Origin: Vibrio sp. CK2-1
GTDB taxonomy: Bacteria > Pseudomonadota > Gammaproteobacteria > Enterobacterales > Vibrionaceae
NCBI RefSeq assembly: GCF_021726515.1
Contig: NZ_JAKKCJ010000007.1
Span: 1 to 64,000 of the forward strand
DNA length: 64,000 nucleotides
Direction: 5' to 3'
Position numbers and translations under genes: made by a program. Of the stretch, positions 18,501 to 27,065 are shown piece by piece (positions within the stretch are counted from its first letter, which is position 1; every line of letters begins with the position of its first letter). The notes beneath the pieces are model-generated. The model saw only the letters and a program-made list of their open reading frames with translations, was not told the DNA's origin and did no database searches.

Positions 18501-18708
18501 CTGCCATATCTAACTTACGTAATGTACGGGCAATCAATGCTTCAGGTACGCCACGCTTAACTAACCAATCTCTTAACAGCTTAGGTTCAACGTTACGGTT
18601 TCCTTCTCGGTATTCCCAATTACCTAAGTAGTCATATCCTAGCTGTTCGCGAAAAAAACGAACCACGCGATCTTGGGTCTTACGCTCTTTTTGGCCTACG
18701 GTACTCAT
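15568..18708 (-). CDS. hsdR: Type I restriction enzyme, R (endonuclease/translocase) subunit
   Basis: Motor and nuclease of a type I restriction-modification complex. The 1046-residue protein has an N-terminal PD-ExK nuclease (Asp136 in RPDIVLY, E150 and K152 in VIELK), then an SF2 helicase with Walker A HTQGSGKS (about 288-295), the Walker B-like DECHRTQ, FTGTP, and the later motif region FQAICRVNR, followed by a helical C-terminal domain that contacts the methylase. All catalytic motifs look intact. It is the fifth gene of the operon reading leftward, 162 nt downstream of the AlbA_2 gene. Confidence 0.95.
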   Translation of the reverse strand: MSTVGQKERKTQDRVVRFFREQLGYDYLGNWEYREGNRNVEPKLLRDWLVKRGVPEALIARTLRKLDMAAALGEGKKLYDANKEVYRLLRYGVKEKEGAGEQNQTVWLIDWKNIEANDFAIAEEVTVKGENKKRPDIVLYVNGIALGVIELKRSSVSVSEGIRQNLDNQKKAFIRNFFTSMQLVMAGNDTQGIRYGTIETTEKYYLEWKEPSCDTALPPADMVTETILDTHLAQLCDKKRFLQLIHDFIVFDAGVKKTCRHNQFFGIQAAKKYAQSHSTNKQGGIIWHTQGSGKSLTMVWLAKWIKENITDARVLIITDRTELDEQIESVFSGVDEKIYRTKSGLDLVTTLGESNPWLICSLVHKFGRNGEGENEEASEEYIESLSSSVMNDFVAQGNLFVFVDECHRTQSGKLHSAMTSILPDAMFIGFTGTPLMKKDKKKSLEIFGPYIHTYKFNEAVEDGVVLDLRYEARDIDQHLTSQKKVDQWFEAKTKGISNLARMQLKQKWGTMQKVLSSKSRLEQIVSDILMDMELKPRLMDGRGNAMLVCASVHQACVVYDLFSKTDLAGKCAIVTSYQPVAGSIKGEESGEGLTEKLFKYDTYRKMLADYFEQSEDDAAKRVEEFERLVKERFINEPGQMRLLIVVDKLLTGFDAPSATYLYIDKSMADHNLFQAICRVNRLDGEDKEYGYIIDYKDLFRSLDKAIKDYTAEAFDGYDQDDVAGLLKDRLVQSREDLDNALEMVRALCEPVKAPRDTKDFIHYFCGESGVEPTDIDERSEKEALRLTLYQAVAKLLRAYANLANEMEQAGYSPTKANSIRQEVIYFEKVRDEVKLASGDLLEMKRFEPAMRHLLDMYIRADDSELLMDFEELGLIDLVVNNNGEGLGSLPKDLRENEDAMAEAIENNVRKTIVDENPINPKYYDQMSSLLDEIIRQRREKALSYQEYLEQIRELAKKVVNPGGNRSASYPDSVDTAAKQSLYDNFGNDEILTTKIDTAVRYTKKADWLGDRFKEREIANAIREEIKGYDVDIVDVMERVKAQKEYH

Positions 18709-18758
18709 CCATTTATTCCTTTCTGTCCAATCCTTACTAATCAGGATGATTTAGAAAA

Positions 18759-18873
18759 CCATCAAGTAACGATCAAGCAAATTAAAAAGATAAAAATCAA
18801 AAACTTAAACAAGAAGTGACACATTCAAAGTACGATTAAGCACTAACCCATCAAGCAACGATCAAGCAAATTA
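18759..18873. repeat. 26-bp near-perfect direct repeat flanking an 63-bp spacer
   Basis: The 26 bases at 18759-18784 recur at 18848-18873 with one change (T to C). Each copy is itself built of two 11-base units (TTGCTTGATCG then TTGCTTGATGG on the minus strand). The right copy starts at the stop codon of the AlbA_2 gene. The pair lies in the spacer before hsdR and could be a recombination scar, a duplicated regulator site, or an mRNA element. Confidence 0.75.
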
Positions 18874-20340
18874 ACTCCAATGAGGCACATAACGCATCGC
18901 TTTGGCCCCTGCTTCAGGATCGTAAGGCTTAACTAGCCCACTACTCACTGCATCTTTAATCACTCGACTCACTGTCGCGCTATTTTTTGTTTCAATACCA
19001 AAGCGTTCTCTAAGTGAGGCATTATTCATGTGCTCACGACTTACATAGCGTAAACAGCAATGCTGATAACAAGCACGAATCCGATCTTCTTTATCCATCT
19101 CAGTAAACGGCTTATGACCAAATAACACGGTTCGTGTATGCCTTTCTGTGACTTCAAAAATAGGAGCGGGAAGTTGGTACAACTCAGTTTGAGAGATTAC
19201 TTTATCTATCCCCGTACCACGCTCTTCACAGATATTGATGCGACGCATAAACGAGGCCAACATTTCATTACGGCTTTGTGGTGGTGAATCGATGAAGCGA
19301 TCCGTATCCACAAGTGGCACCCCCGGATTAGTGATTTCCATGCGAGTATCAAACAATTCAATCATTGGGCCAGTGCCCGTTAACGAGAAGTCTTGGTGAA
19401 TGATTGCATTAGCCACCAGCTCACGAATCGCCAATTCTGGATACATTGGCACTTCTTTACGAAAGGCTTTGCCGATCTCTTCGTTCGCAGGAAGCAAAGT
19501 CTTAATGGTATCAATTAATCCCTCAAAACCTGCGGCATAACCTTTATTACCAACCAGCTCTCTCACGGTTTCAACACGGCTATTACCACGGTAATGAATC
19601 AAACGTACGGCTTTGCGACCAATATGCTGAAAACTTTGTAACTTTTTAGCAAACAATATCGCCCCTACATTCGCGATACTCCAATGTCCACTATCTGTTT
19701 TATTAATAAGTCTATCCGCTTGCAAGGCAGCCAGAATGCCATCTCGGCCCTCTGGTAATGGTTGTGCGGTTAGTTCAAAGTAGGCAGGGTAATCGAGTAG
19801 CTGCAATACTTCTTCAGCACTACTATTCTCTGTGGCGGCTTGCTGCTCAAACGGGACTTTATCAAATACCCGCCATAGCTCTCGCTCTTTCTCTGCGAAC
19901 TCACGTAGTTTCTTTTTATACGAACCAACACGAATATACTCAGTGCCATCAAACTGCACAGGTGTATGGCTAGCAGCTTGTATTTCGAGAATGACCACGG
20001 GCTTTTCATTAGCACTTTCAAATGTATAAAACTGAAAGTGAATTTTGGGAGCGGTTTTTTGTAGTAACCAACTTTCTAATTCTTGTTGCTTATGGCGAGC
20101 ATTCGCGGGTTTAAAATCCGTACCAATCACTTCTTGAGTATCATCATCCACACCCCATACCATGTAAGCGGATTGCTTACCTAGTAGAGCAGCAGAATTA
20201 GCCAAAGCAGAGATCTATTCTCCAATCATAGGCGCATCGGCATTGTTGTGTTTAAACTCCACCCATTCAGTTTCATTTGGCAAATGGCACAACTCACGTA
20301 GTAACCCTTGCAGCTGTGCTAGGCTTTGCTCAGTTGGCAT
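18871..20340 (-). pseudogene. AlbA_2 (Schlafen-like) ATP-binding/HTH protein gene, interrupted by an amber codon
   Basis: The natural start is ATG at 20340, overlapping the hsdS stop by 11 bases and beginning MPTEQSLAQLQGLL. The frame reads NETEWVEFKHNNADAPMIGE, then TAG at 20215-20217, then ISALANSAALLGKQSAYMVWGVDD and on to 18871. The TAG replaces a tyrosine-like codon in the middle of the conserved AlbA_2 domain. Without it the product would be 489 residues: AlbA_2 (about 20-130), a middle ATPase-like region (RELVANAIIHQDFS, EITNPG) and a C-terminal winged helix. Either the gene is inactivated, the downstream part initiates internally (TTG at 20205), or the stop is read through. AlbA_2 proteins recur in type I RM operons. 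Confidence 0.85.
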
Positions 20341-21685
20341 TAATTTCTCCCTTTGAATCTGCATCGACCTTATCAAACGGCAGGCGGGTTTTACCCGTTA
20401 GTAGCTCTTGCATCATACCTTGTTTGATTTGGCGGGTTTTCGATAAGCGTTGCTGTAGTGCCTGAATTTCCTCGTCCATATCAGAAAGGATAGTGGCAAT
20501 GGCAGCTTGTTCTTCAGGGTTCTTTGGCAGCAAAATTGGTAATGTCTTTAATAGACCTGCGGTATAACTCAACTGCTTAGTACCTTGACAATACTTTAGT
20601 GCTAATTCATTACCGTTATATACATACCAATGAAATAGAAACTCACTGGTAAGCTGTTTATTCGGATAAATAGCCATACAAGACTGGTTCGTTGTTGCAG
20701 GTTTTCCAACAATGCCACAAGACCCTCTAGTACCAGCAGCTTCCAATCCTGTAATTGCCATTAAAAATGTCCCCTCTGGATGCACCTTGAGGTGCGATGC
20801 TTTAATAGCCTCATTGTTAATCTTTTCTATTGTATCCGTGATCCGCCCGTACTTAAGTTCACCACTTGTTATCCAGAGGTTCGTTCCTTTATAAAAGCTT
20901 TTATTTCCTCTAAATGGAGTTCCTCCACTAGAAAGAGATTCAATCACATCATTAATAACATAGACATCCCAATCCTCAGGAATCTCACCCAACTCACTTG
21001 TTTTACTACCTTTAACTTGCCCTTGCTTATCACCATCAGTATAAGTCGCAAACTGCGATAAACGGGTTTTACCTGTCAGTAGTTGCTGCATGGCGGCAGT
21101 TTTAATATCTTGTTTTTTGGCAATGAGTTTTTCTAACTCGCTCAGTAAGGCATCTACGTCGGACAAGGCATTGGCAATGGCTGTTTGTTCTTTAATATCT
21201 TGAGGTAAAACTATTCTAACAGAATAAAAATCACCATGATTTAAATCTGGAATAGTACTTGTACCGGCTTTATCTAAAATTGATTTTTGACAATTGAAAG
21301 ATCTTAAGTAATAAACTAAAAACAATTTATTAAATTTTTTTCGATCAAAATTTATCTTAAAGAAGTTGTTATGAAAGACACCATCAACATCATGGACAAC
21401 AATTCCCGTATTACCAGTTCTAGTCATTAAAATATCTGAACGATTACAGCAAACTGATACAGAGTAATCATCAATATATTCGGGCCTCTCCATAGAGCTA
21501 AGATATTGAATTGTAATATATATTTTTGATCTTTGGCCGGGGTGGGATTTTCGTTGTTCAATAGGTATTTGTAAGCCTTGATTTACGGTACAAATATCAC
21601 CAAATGAAAAATCAACCCAATCCTCAGGAATCACTCCAACCTCTGTTTTCTTATATCCTTCAGTTATACATTGCTCTGAACTCAT
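20330..21685 (-). CDS. hsdS: Type I restriction enzyme, S (specificity) subunit
   Basis: Determines the DNA target of the RM complex. The 451-residue protein shows the two-TRD layout: TRD1 (about 10-165), a conserved helix (LSDVDALLSELEKLIAKK.. then MQQLLTGKTRL, about 170-205), TRD2 (about 225-385) and a second conserved helix (LSDMDEEIQALQQRLSKT.. then MQELLTGKTRL). The two helices are duplicates of each other, as the family requires. The ATG at 21685 overlaps the hsdM stop as ATGA, preferred over GTG at 21694. The bipartite target cannot be read from sequence. Confidence 0.95.
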   Translation of the reverse strand: MSSEQCITEGYKKTEVGVIPEDWVDFSFGDICTVNQGLQIPIEQRKSHPGQRSKIYITIQYLSSMERPEYIDDYSVSVCCNRSDILMTRTGNTGIVVHDVDGVFHNNFFKINFDRKKFNKLFLVYYLRSFNCQKSILDKAGTSTIPDLNHGDFYSVRIVLPQDIKEQTAIANALSDVDALLSELEKLIAKKQDIKTAAMQQLLTGKTRLSQFATYTDGDKQGQVKGSKTSELGEIPEDWDVYVINDVIESLSSGGTPFRGNKSFYKGTNLWITSGELKYGRITDTIEKINNEAIKASHLKVHPEGTFLMAITGLEAAGTRGSCGIVGKPATTNQSCMAIYPNKQLTSEFLFHWYVYNGNELALKYCQGTKQLSYTAGLLKTLPILLPKNPEEQAAIATILSDMDEEIQALQQRLSKTRQIKQGMMQELLTGKTRLPFDKVDADSKGEINAN

Positions 21686-24159
21686 AACGTCCACTCCAAA
21701 CCCATAGCTTTTAGATGATTTGCAACTTTATCGCTTAAATCATCAACCGATTTAGTCAAGGTTGGCAGTGGTGAGCTGTAGCGCTCTTCCAGTTGTTTAA
21801 CCCGATTCGCCATTTGCTGGGTTACTCGCTCAATCTCAGCAACAATACTGGCTTGTAGAGTCGCGAGCCATTTATCATCAACGACAAGGGCTTTTACTTC
21901 ATCAGTATCAAGCTTTGAATATTGCTTAAACACCAATAAATCTAAAGCTTCTTGGGCGTCTTTTACGGCTTTTTTAGCGGCGGCATCAGCATTAAATAGC
22001 TTGATGGCTTGCTTGAGGGCGGTGAGTTCTTCGCTATCGGTAGCCACTTTAGCTCTTGCCGTTACGCTGGCTTTGTTGATTTTGTCTTTATCATTAACGG
22101 CTTCAACTAATAAACCATCCTCTGCACTCTGTTCTTCAAGGTAGCTTTCAAGCGCTTGGCTGGCAGCATCTTGCTTAGCTTGTAGATCATCAATCGCTTG
22201 TTGCTTATCGGCAAAGTAACGCGCCACGATTAAACTTGGTGGGATAAGCTCAGCTTTGTATTTCTTTTTAGCAATCACTAAATCGGGTGTTTCTTTTAGC
22301 TTCTCACCTTTAACGGCCACCAGCTCACGCAGTACTGTGCCAGCTTGCCAATCATCTTGTACCAGCACATAGACATCATCTTGTAAGGTATCTGCCCAGT
22401 AATCCATTAAGATTTGGTAAATGTCGTATTTACTCAATAAGTCACTGTTAGAGTAAGCCGTTAGCAGTTGCTCAGAGATATCGAAGATCAGCTCTTTAGG
22501 GCTGTCACCCAGTTTGATTTCTTTCAGCTGTATCTGCTTACTCCATTCTGTAAACGGCAATAAGCTACGAGTTGCGAACTCTTTAAACTCGGGGTGAGCG
22601 AGAATACTGCTTTTGACTTTACTTGCTTCAACTAAACAGTGGCTATAGCCTTCACGCGCCACTTGTCCTTGTTTTGTACCGAATAAGGTCGCACGTATAC
22701 TTGGAAACACTTGCCAAAAATGCTCAAGCGCATCGATATCTTTATTTGGAATACCGCCTTGCAAGTGAGCACTTAGATCATGTAAATCTTCAGGTTCACT
22801 TGAATCGATATAACGGGGAATGTTGAGGTTGTAATCATTTTTAGCGATTTCATCAATTTTAACTAAGCGACTAAAGCGCTCTAGCTCTAAGCCTTTGTTA
22901 AATACATCCACAATTTTGTGAATATCTTGGCTACGTAGTCGGTTTTTATTGCCGTCTTTCATAAAGCCTTTGCTGGCATCGACCATAAAGATAGAACGAC
23001 CCTGCATTTTGCACTCACCGCTTTCATCAATAGAGGTTACGGCTTTTTGCGCATGCTCTTTATCCAGCACAATAATACAAGCAGGAATCCCCGTACCGTA
23101 GAACAGGTTCGCAGGTAAGCCAATAATGCCTTTTATATAGCCTTGTTTAATCAAGTTCTCACGAATATCCGCTTCGGCATTACCACGGAATAACACCCCA
23201 TGCGGCAAGATAACCGCCCCTTTACCCGTACTTTTTAAACTAGCAAGGATATGCAGCAAGAAGGTGTAATCACCATTTTTTTCTGGTGGTGTGCCCCACA
23301 CAAAACGCTTAAACAGATCATCTTTTGGGTTTAAGCCGCTGGTCCAGTTTTTATTTGAAAACGGTGGATTAGCAACAGAAAAATCAAAAGCCTTCAATTT
23401 ATCCGCAGCATCTTTCCATTGTGGCTCAGCTAACGTGTTACCTTTCCAAATCTTAGCCGTCGCGTTATTGTGCAGAATCATGTTCATGCGTGCTAATGCG
23501 CTGGTGGCGTAATCCATCTCTTGACCAAAAATAGATAAGCCACGCGGTGCTTCATCACTGGCTTTTAATAATAATGAGCCTGAACCACAGGTAGGGTCAT
23601 ATACTGTCGCATCTTGTGGCGTGTCTTTGGTGATCCCCACCACTTTAGCCAAAATTCGTGACACTTCTGAAGGGGTATAAAATTGACCTTTAGATTTACC
23701 GGACTCGGTTGCAAAGTGGCGCATTAAATACTCATAAGCATCACCAAGCAGATCATCACCATCAGCACGGTTATCTGACAAATCTAAGCCTTGAAAAATA
23801 CCCACCAGCTTAGTCAGGCGGTCAACCATTTCCTTACCTTTGCCAAGCTTATCTTCATCATTAAAGTCAGCTACGTCGATTACGCCTTTTAAGTCGTTTT
23901 CTTCCGCAAGCGCTGAGATGATTTTATTTATTTTGTCGCCGATTTCTTTATCATTTTTAAGCGTAATCAAATCATCAAAGCTCGCCCCTGTAGGCACGAC
24001 TATCATTCCGTAAGGGTCGCCTTTGTATTTGTCTGATACGTACTTCATAAACAGCATGGTTAATACGTAATCTTTGTATTGACTGGCATCCATACCACCA
24101 CGCAACTCGTCACAACTAGCCCAAAGGGATGAATAGAGTTCTGTTTTTTTAATTGCCAT
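21682..24159 (-). CDS. hsdM: Type I restriction enzyme, M (N6-adenine methylase) subunit, long form
   Basis: SAM-dependent adenine methylase that with HsdS modifies host DNA. Visible are an N-terminal helical HsdM_N domain (1-150), SAM motif I DPTCGSGSLLL (about 190-200), and catalytic motif IV NPPF (SVANPPFSNKNW, about 261-272). At 825 residues it is about 300 longer than EcoKI HsdM; the extra C-terminal part (about 500-825) is rich in charged and helical, partly coiled-coil sequence and resembles the long HsdM class. It starts 31 nt after the small HTH-like gene and overlaps hsdS. Confidence 0.95.
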   Translation of the reverse strand: MAIKKTELYSSLWASCDELRGGMDASQYKDYVLTMLFMKYVSDKYKGDPYGMIVVPTGASFDDLITLKNDKEIGDKINKIISALAEENDLKGVIDVADFNDEDKLGKGKEMVDRLTKLVGIFQGLDLSDNRADGDDLLGDAYEYLMRHFATESGKSKGQFYTPSEVSRILAKVVGITKDTPQDATVYDPTCGSGSLLLKASDEAPRGLSIFGQEMDYATSALARMNMILHNNATAKIWKGNTLAEPQWKDAADKLKAFDFSVANPPFSNKNWTSGLNPKDDLFKRFVWGTPPEKNGDYTFLLHILASLKSTGKGAVILPHGVLFRGNAEADIRENLIKQGYIKGIIGLPANLFYGTGIPACIIVLDKEHAQKAVTSIDESGECKMQGRSIFMVDASKGFMKDGNKNRLRSQDIHKIVDVFNKGLELERFSRLVKIDEIAKNDYNLNIPRYIDSSEPEDLHDLSAHLQGGIPNKDIDALEHFWQVFPSIRATLFGTKQGQVAREGYSHCLVEASKVKSSILAHPEFKEFATRSLLPFTEWSKQIQLKEIKLGDSPKELIFDISEQLLTAYSNSDLLSKYDIYQILMDYWADTLQDDVYVLVQDDWQAGTVLRELVAVKGEKLKETPDLVIAKKKYKAELIPPSLIVARYFADKQQAIDDLQAKQDAASQALESYLEEQSAEDGLLVEAVNDKDKINKASVTARAKVATDSEELTALKQAIKLFNADAAAKKAVKDAQEALDLLVFKQYSKLDTDEVKALVVDDKWLATLQASIVAEIERVTQQMANRVKQLEERYSSPLPTLTKSVDDLSDKVANHLKAMGLEWTL

Positions 24160-24190
24160 GTTTGTAAAACCTTAAATAGAAGACGGGCAG

Positions 24191-24430
24191 TTATAGCTCA
24201 GCGGTATTTAAACCAGCGGCTTTTAGACGTGTCGTTAGATTGCGCATTTTGGAAAATTCAGTACCGAAACTACTCTTTAAGCCTACGCCTTCGCAGAATT
24301 CCTTCGCAGTGATGCCTTTCAGGTCATCGGCATACTTAATCATTTGCAGGTGCATCTCAGCAGTGTATTGATTACGGGGAGCATCATTTAAGGCTTGCTT
24401 GATACTATCGAATATAGATTGATCGGTCAT
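24191..24430 (-). CDS. Small HTH-like protein leading the RM operon
   Basis: A 79-residue, largely helical protein. The stretch ITAKEFCEGVGLKSSFGTEFSKMRNLTTRLKAAG (residues 40-73) has the look of a helix-turn-helix. The ribosome site AAAAGGCG lies about 7 nt upstream of the ATG. As first gene of the hsdM-hsdS-AlbA_2-hsdR-peptidase series it may control RM expression, in the way small C proteins do elsewhere. I do not recognise a named family with confidence; the regulatory role is inference. Confidence 0.75.
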   Translation of the reverse strand: MTDQSIFDSIKQALNDAPRNQYTAEMHLQMIKYADDLKGITAKEFCEGVGLKSSFGTEFSKMRNLTTRLKAAGLNTAEL

Positions 24431-24589
24431 ATTAGTACGCCTTTTACATACAGTCAGGTGGTTTTAGCTAATTTATATAAATTATCTAAGCCGGGTATTG
24501 AAGGCAAGTACTATTTAAGAATACTAACGGATATGGGCGCATAAGCCACTACAGCGATACAGAGCTTTAATTTTCTGATGTATTTAGAC

Positions 24590-24632
24590 AAAAATAACCC
24601 CCAATGCTGGTTGTCAAACTATTGGGGGTCAC
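24590..24632 (-). terminator. Rho-independent terminator of fabR
   Basis: ACCCCCAAT (24597-24605) and ATTGGGGGT (24621-24629) pair perfectly over 9 bp. On the minus strand the stem is followed by TATTTTTG, so it terminates fabR. It also insulates the RM operon from the conserved fabR/sthA locus. The neighbouring 24431-24590 should contain the RM operon promoter but I see no clear match. Confidence 0.75.
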
Positions 24633-24699
24633 TTCATATTCAGCGGCTTATTTCGTTTCCCTTCTCTTATTTTCGTGGAAAGGGAAAGGCTTTTAATGA

Positions 24700-25314
24700 T
24701 TAATCGTTCTTCTTAATTGAGCCTTTCATCAAAGTACTACCCTTCGCCAGCATTCTTAACTGCAGAATCATACGCTCTGCCAGAGCATCACGAGCATCTT
24801 CTTCTAGATCAAGCGCTTCTGCACCTGAGGTAAAGACAATCATTACTGAGGCTTCCGCTTGAATAGCCGCCACTTCTCGCGCCATTCCTGCACCGACTAA
24901 ATACTCAGTTAATTCTGCGCCAAAATGTTGGATCTCACGTGCCACCGCGGCACGGAATTCAGCCGACGTCCCCGAACGTTCACGCAATAACAAACGAAAC
25001 ACGTTAGGACTTTGTTCAATAAACTCCATAAAGGTTTGCACCGATGTACGGATTAAGCTGCCTTCCGCGACAATACGTTGGCGAGCCTGACGCATTAATT
25101 GCCTTAATAACAACCCGCCTTCATCCACCATCACCAAACCGAGTTCATCCATATCTTTAAAGTGACGGTAAAAAGAGGTTGGTGCAATCCCCGCCTCACG
25201 AGACACTTCTCGTAGACTTAAGTTTGAAAAGCCGCGATCAGCGCTAAGTTGCCCAAAAGCGGCATCAATTAATGAGCGGCGTGTTTTTTCTTTTTGTTGA
25301 GCTCGAATACCCAT
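24700..25314 (-). CDS. fabR: TetR-family repressor of unsaturated fatty acid synthesis
   Basis: Represses fabA/fabB in response to the unsaturated/saturated acyl balance. The 204-residue protein is very close to E. coli Fab[21 protein letters not shown] at the start, [22 protein letters not shown] (about 29-47), and [40 protein letters not shown] in the effector domain. It is divergent from sthA, the same pairing as in E. coli, so the 241-nt spacer probably holds both promoters. This is the right flank of the accessory segment. Confidence 0.95.
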   Translation of the reverse strand: MGIRAQQKEKTRRSLIDAAFGQLSADRGFSNLSLREVSREAGIAPTSFYRHFKDMDELGLVMVDEGGLLLRQLMRQARQRIVAEGSLIRTSVQTFMEFIEQSPNVFRLLLRERSGTSAEFRAAVAREIQHFGAELTEYLVGAGMAREVAAIQAEASVMIVFTSGAEALDLEEDARDALAERMILQLRMLAKGSTLMKGSIKKND

Positions 25315-25555
25315 TATGCTTTCTCGTTGATCACCATGTGGCTAATATACCGATAAATGCATCTATCGCCTATCTTCGCTCAATAAATTATTCAACAGCA
25401 GGCTATTTTTCTCTCTCAGCATCAATCTATGTGATCGTGGCGACTGTCTTTCACCTCAATCATTTACCCAATAATTTAATGCGTTACTATCTTAGCCCTA
25501 CCGAATATCAATTTCGGTATGCGTTTGAGGATTTCACACAATATCAAGGGAAAGC

Positions 25556-26956
25556 ATGATGAATTCAACACACTTTGATGTCATTGTCATTGGTAGTGGC
25601 CCTGGCGGTGAAGGTGCCGCAATGGGGTTGGCAAAAGCAGGACTTAACGTTGCAATAATTGAAAAAGAAAGTAGCGTTGGTGGCGGTTGTACTCACTGGG
25701 GAACCATTCCGTCTAAAGCCCTCCGTCATGCCGTAAGCCGCATTATTGAATTCAATAGCAACCCACTTTTCTGTAAAAACAACACTAGCTTAACAGCTTC
25801 GTTTTCCGACATTCTCAACCACGCCAAAAGTGTCACTGATAAACAAACTCGCTTGCGCCAAGGGTTTTATGATCGCAACGCTTGCACCCTGTTATTTGGC
25901 AGCGCCAAGTTTACTGGCCCAAACAATGTGTCGGTTGCACAATCCGATGGCACATTTGAAGAATATACTGCTGATAAATTTGTGATTGCTACCGGCTCTC
26001 GCCCATATCAGCCTGAAGATGTCGATTTTACCCATGAACGCATCTACAACAGCGACACGATTTTAAGCCTCAAGCATGATCCTAGACACATCATCATTTA
26101 CGGTGCAGGGGTAATCGGTTGTGAATATGCGTCTATTTTCCGTGGTCTAGGGGTAAAAACAGACTTAATTAATACTCGAGATCGCTTACTGGCTTTCCTC
26201 GATAACGAAACGTCCGATGCCCTTTCCTACCATTTCTGGAACAGTGGTGTCGTGATCCGCAACGATGAAACCTACCATAAAGTAGAAGGCACCGATGACG
26301 GCGTGATCGTGCACCTTGAATCAGGCAAGAAAATGAAAGCCGATTGCCTACTCTACGCCAATGGCCGAACTGGTAATACCGACAAGCTCGATTTAGAACA
26401 AGTGGGATTAACGCCAGACTCACGTGGACAGCTTTCGGTTAACAAGCATTATCAAACTGAAGTTGACCATGTTTATGCAGTAGGCGATGTAATTGGCTAC
26501 CCTAGTCTTGCTAGCGCGGCGTATGACCAAGGGCGCTTTGTTGCTCAAGCGATTGCGAAAGGCAAAGCTGATGGATTCTTAATTGATGATATTCCAACCG
26601 GCATTTACACCATTCCAGAAATCAGTTCGGTTGGTAAAACAGAACAAGAGCTCACCGCCTCAAAAGTCCCTTATGAAGTAGGACGTGCGTCATTTAAACA
26701 TTTAGCGCGCGCGCAGATTGCCGGTAAAGATATTGGTAGTCTGAAAATCTTATTCCACCGAGAAACCAAACAAATCTTAGGCATTCACTGCTTTGGAGAG
26801 CGCGCTGCGGAAATCATCCATATCGGACAGGCCATTATGGAACAAAAAGGCCCGGCCAATACCATTGAATACTTCGTCAACACTACGTTTAACTACCCAA
26901 CCATGGCGGAAGCTTATCGGGTAGCAGCGCTCAATGGGCTGAATCGTTTATTCTGA
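25556..26956 (+). CDS. sthA: Soluble pyridine nucleotide transhydrogenase
   Basis: Flavoprotein that balances NADPH and NADH in the cytosol. At 466 residues it matches E. coli SthA. Features are the FAD-binding [10 protein letters not shown] (about 13-22), the [13 protein letters not shown] region in which the second redox cysteine of lipoamide-dehydrogenase relatives is replaced (typical of SthA), the NAD-binding [13 protein letters not shown], and FAD motif [20 protein letters not shown] precedes the start. ATG at 25556 or 25559 are both possible. Confidence 0.95.
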   Translation: MMNSTHFDVIVIGSGPGGEGAAMGLAKAGLNVAIIEKESSVGGGCTHWGTIPSKALRHAVSRIIEFNSNPLFCKNNTSLTASFSDILNHAKSVTDKQTRLRQGFYDRNACTLLFGSAKFTGPNNVSVAQSDGTFEEYTADKFVIATGSRPYQPEDVDFTHERIYNSDTILSLKHDPRHIIIYGAGVIGCEYASIFRGLGVKTDLINTRDRLLAFLDNETSDALSYHFWNSGVVIRNDETYHKVEGTDDGVIVHLESGKKMKADCLLYANGRTGNTDKLDLEQVGLTPDSRGQLSVNKHYQTEVDHVYAVGDVIGYPSLASAAYDQGRFVAQAIAKGKADGFLIDDIPTGIYTIPEISSVGKTEQELTASKVPYEVGRASFKHLARAQIAGKDIGSLKILFHRETKQILGIHCFGERAAEIIHIGQAIMEQKGPANTIEYFVNTTFNYPTMAEAYRVAALNGLNRLF

Positions 26957-27006
26957 AAGCCACACCAGAAACGACACTAGTCACGAAAACAACTTAGTCA
27001 CAAAAC

Positions 27007-27038
27007 AAAGGAGCCAACTTGGGCTCCTTTTGTTTTTT
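27007..27038 (+). terminator. Rho-independent terminator of sthA
   Basis: AAAGGAGCC (27007-27015) pairs with GGCTCCTTT (27022-27030), followed by TGTTTTTT. It ends the sthA transcript and lies just before the 3' end of the convergent MATE gene. Confidence 0.85.
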
Positions 27039-27065
27039 AATGCTCACTATCAACGATATTGGCCA

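Noticed and set aside
18871-20205. A complete 444-residue AlbA_2 protein starting at 20205
   Set aside because: That start is a TTG in the middle of the AlbA_2 domain; the upstream frame with its conserved N-terminus and ATG overlapping hsdS shows that the gene begins at 20340.
25272-25559. Short plus-strand gene in front of sthA
   Set aside because: No recognisable domain, it overlaps the fabR start and regulatory spacer, and lacks a ribosome site.
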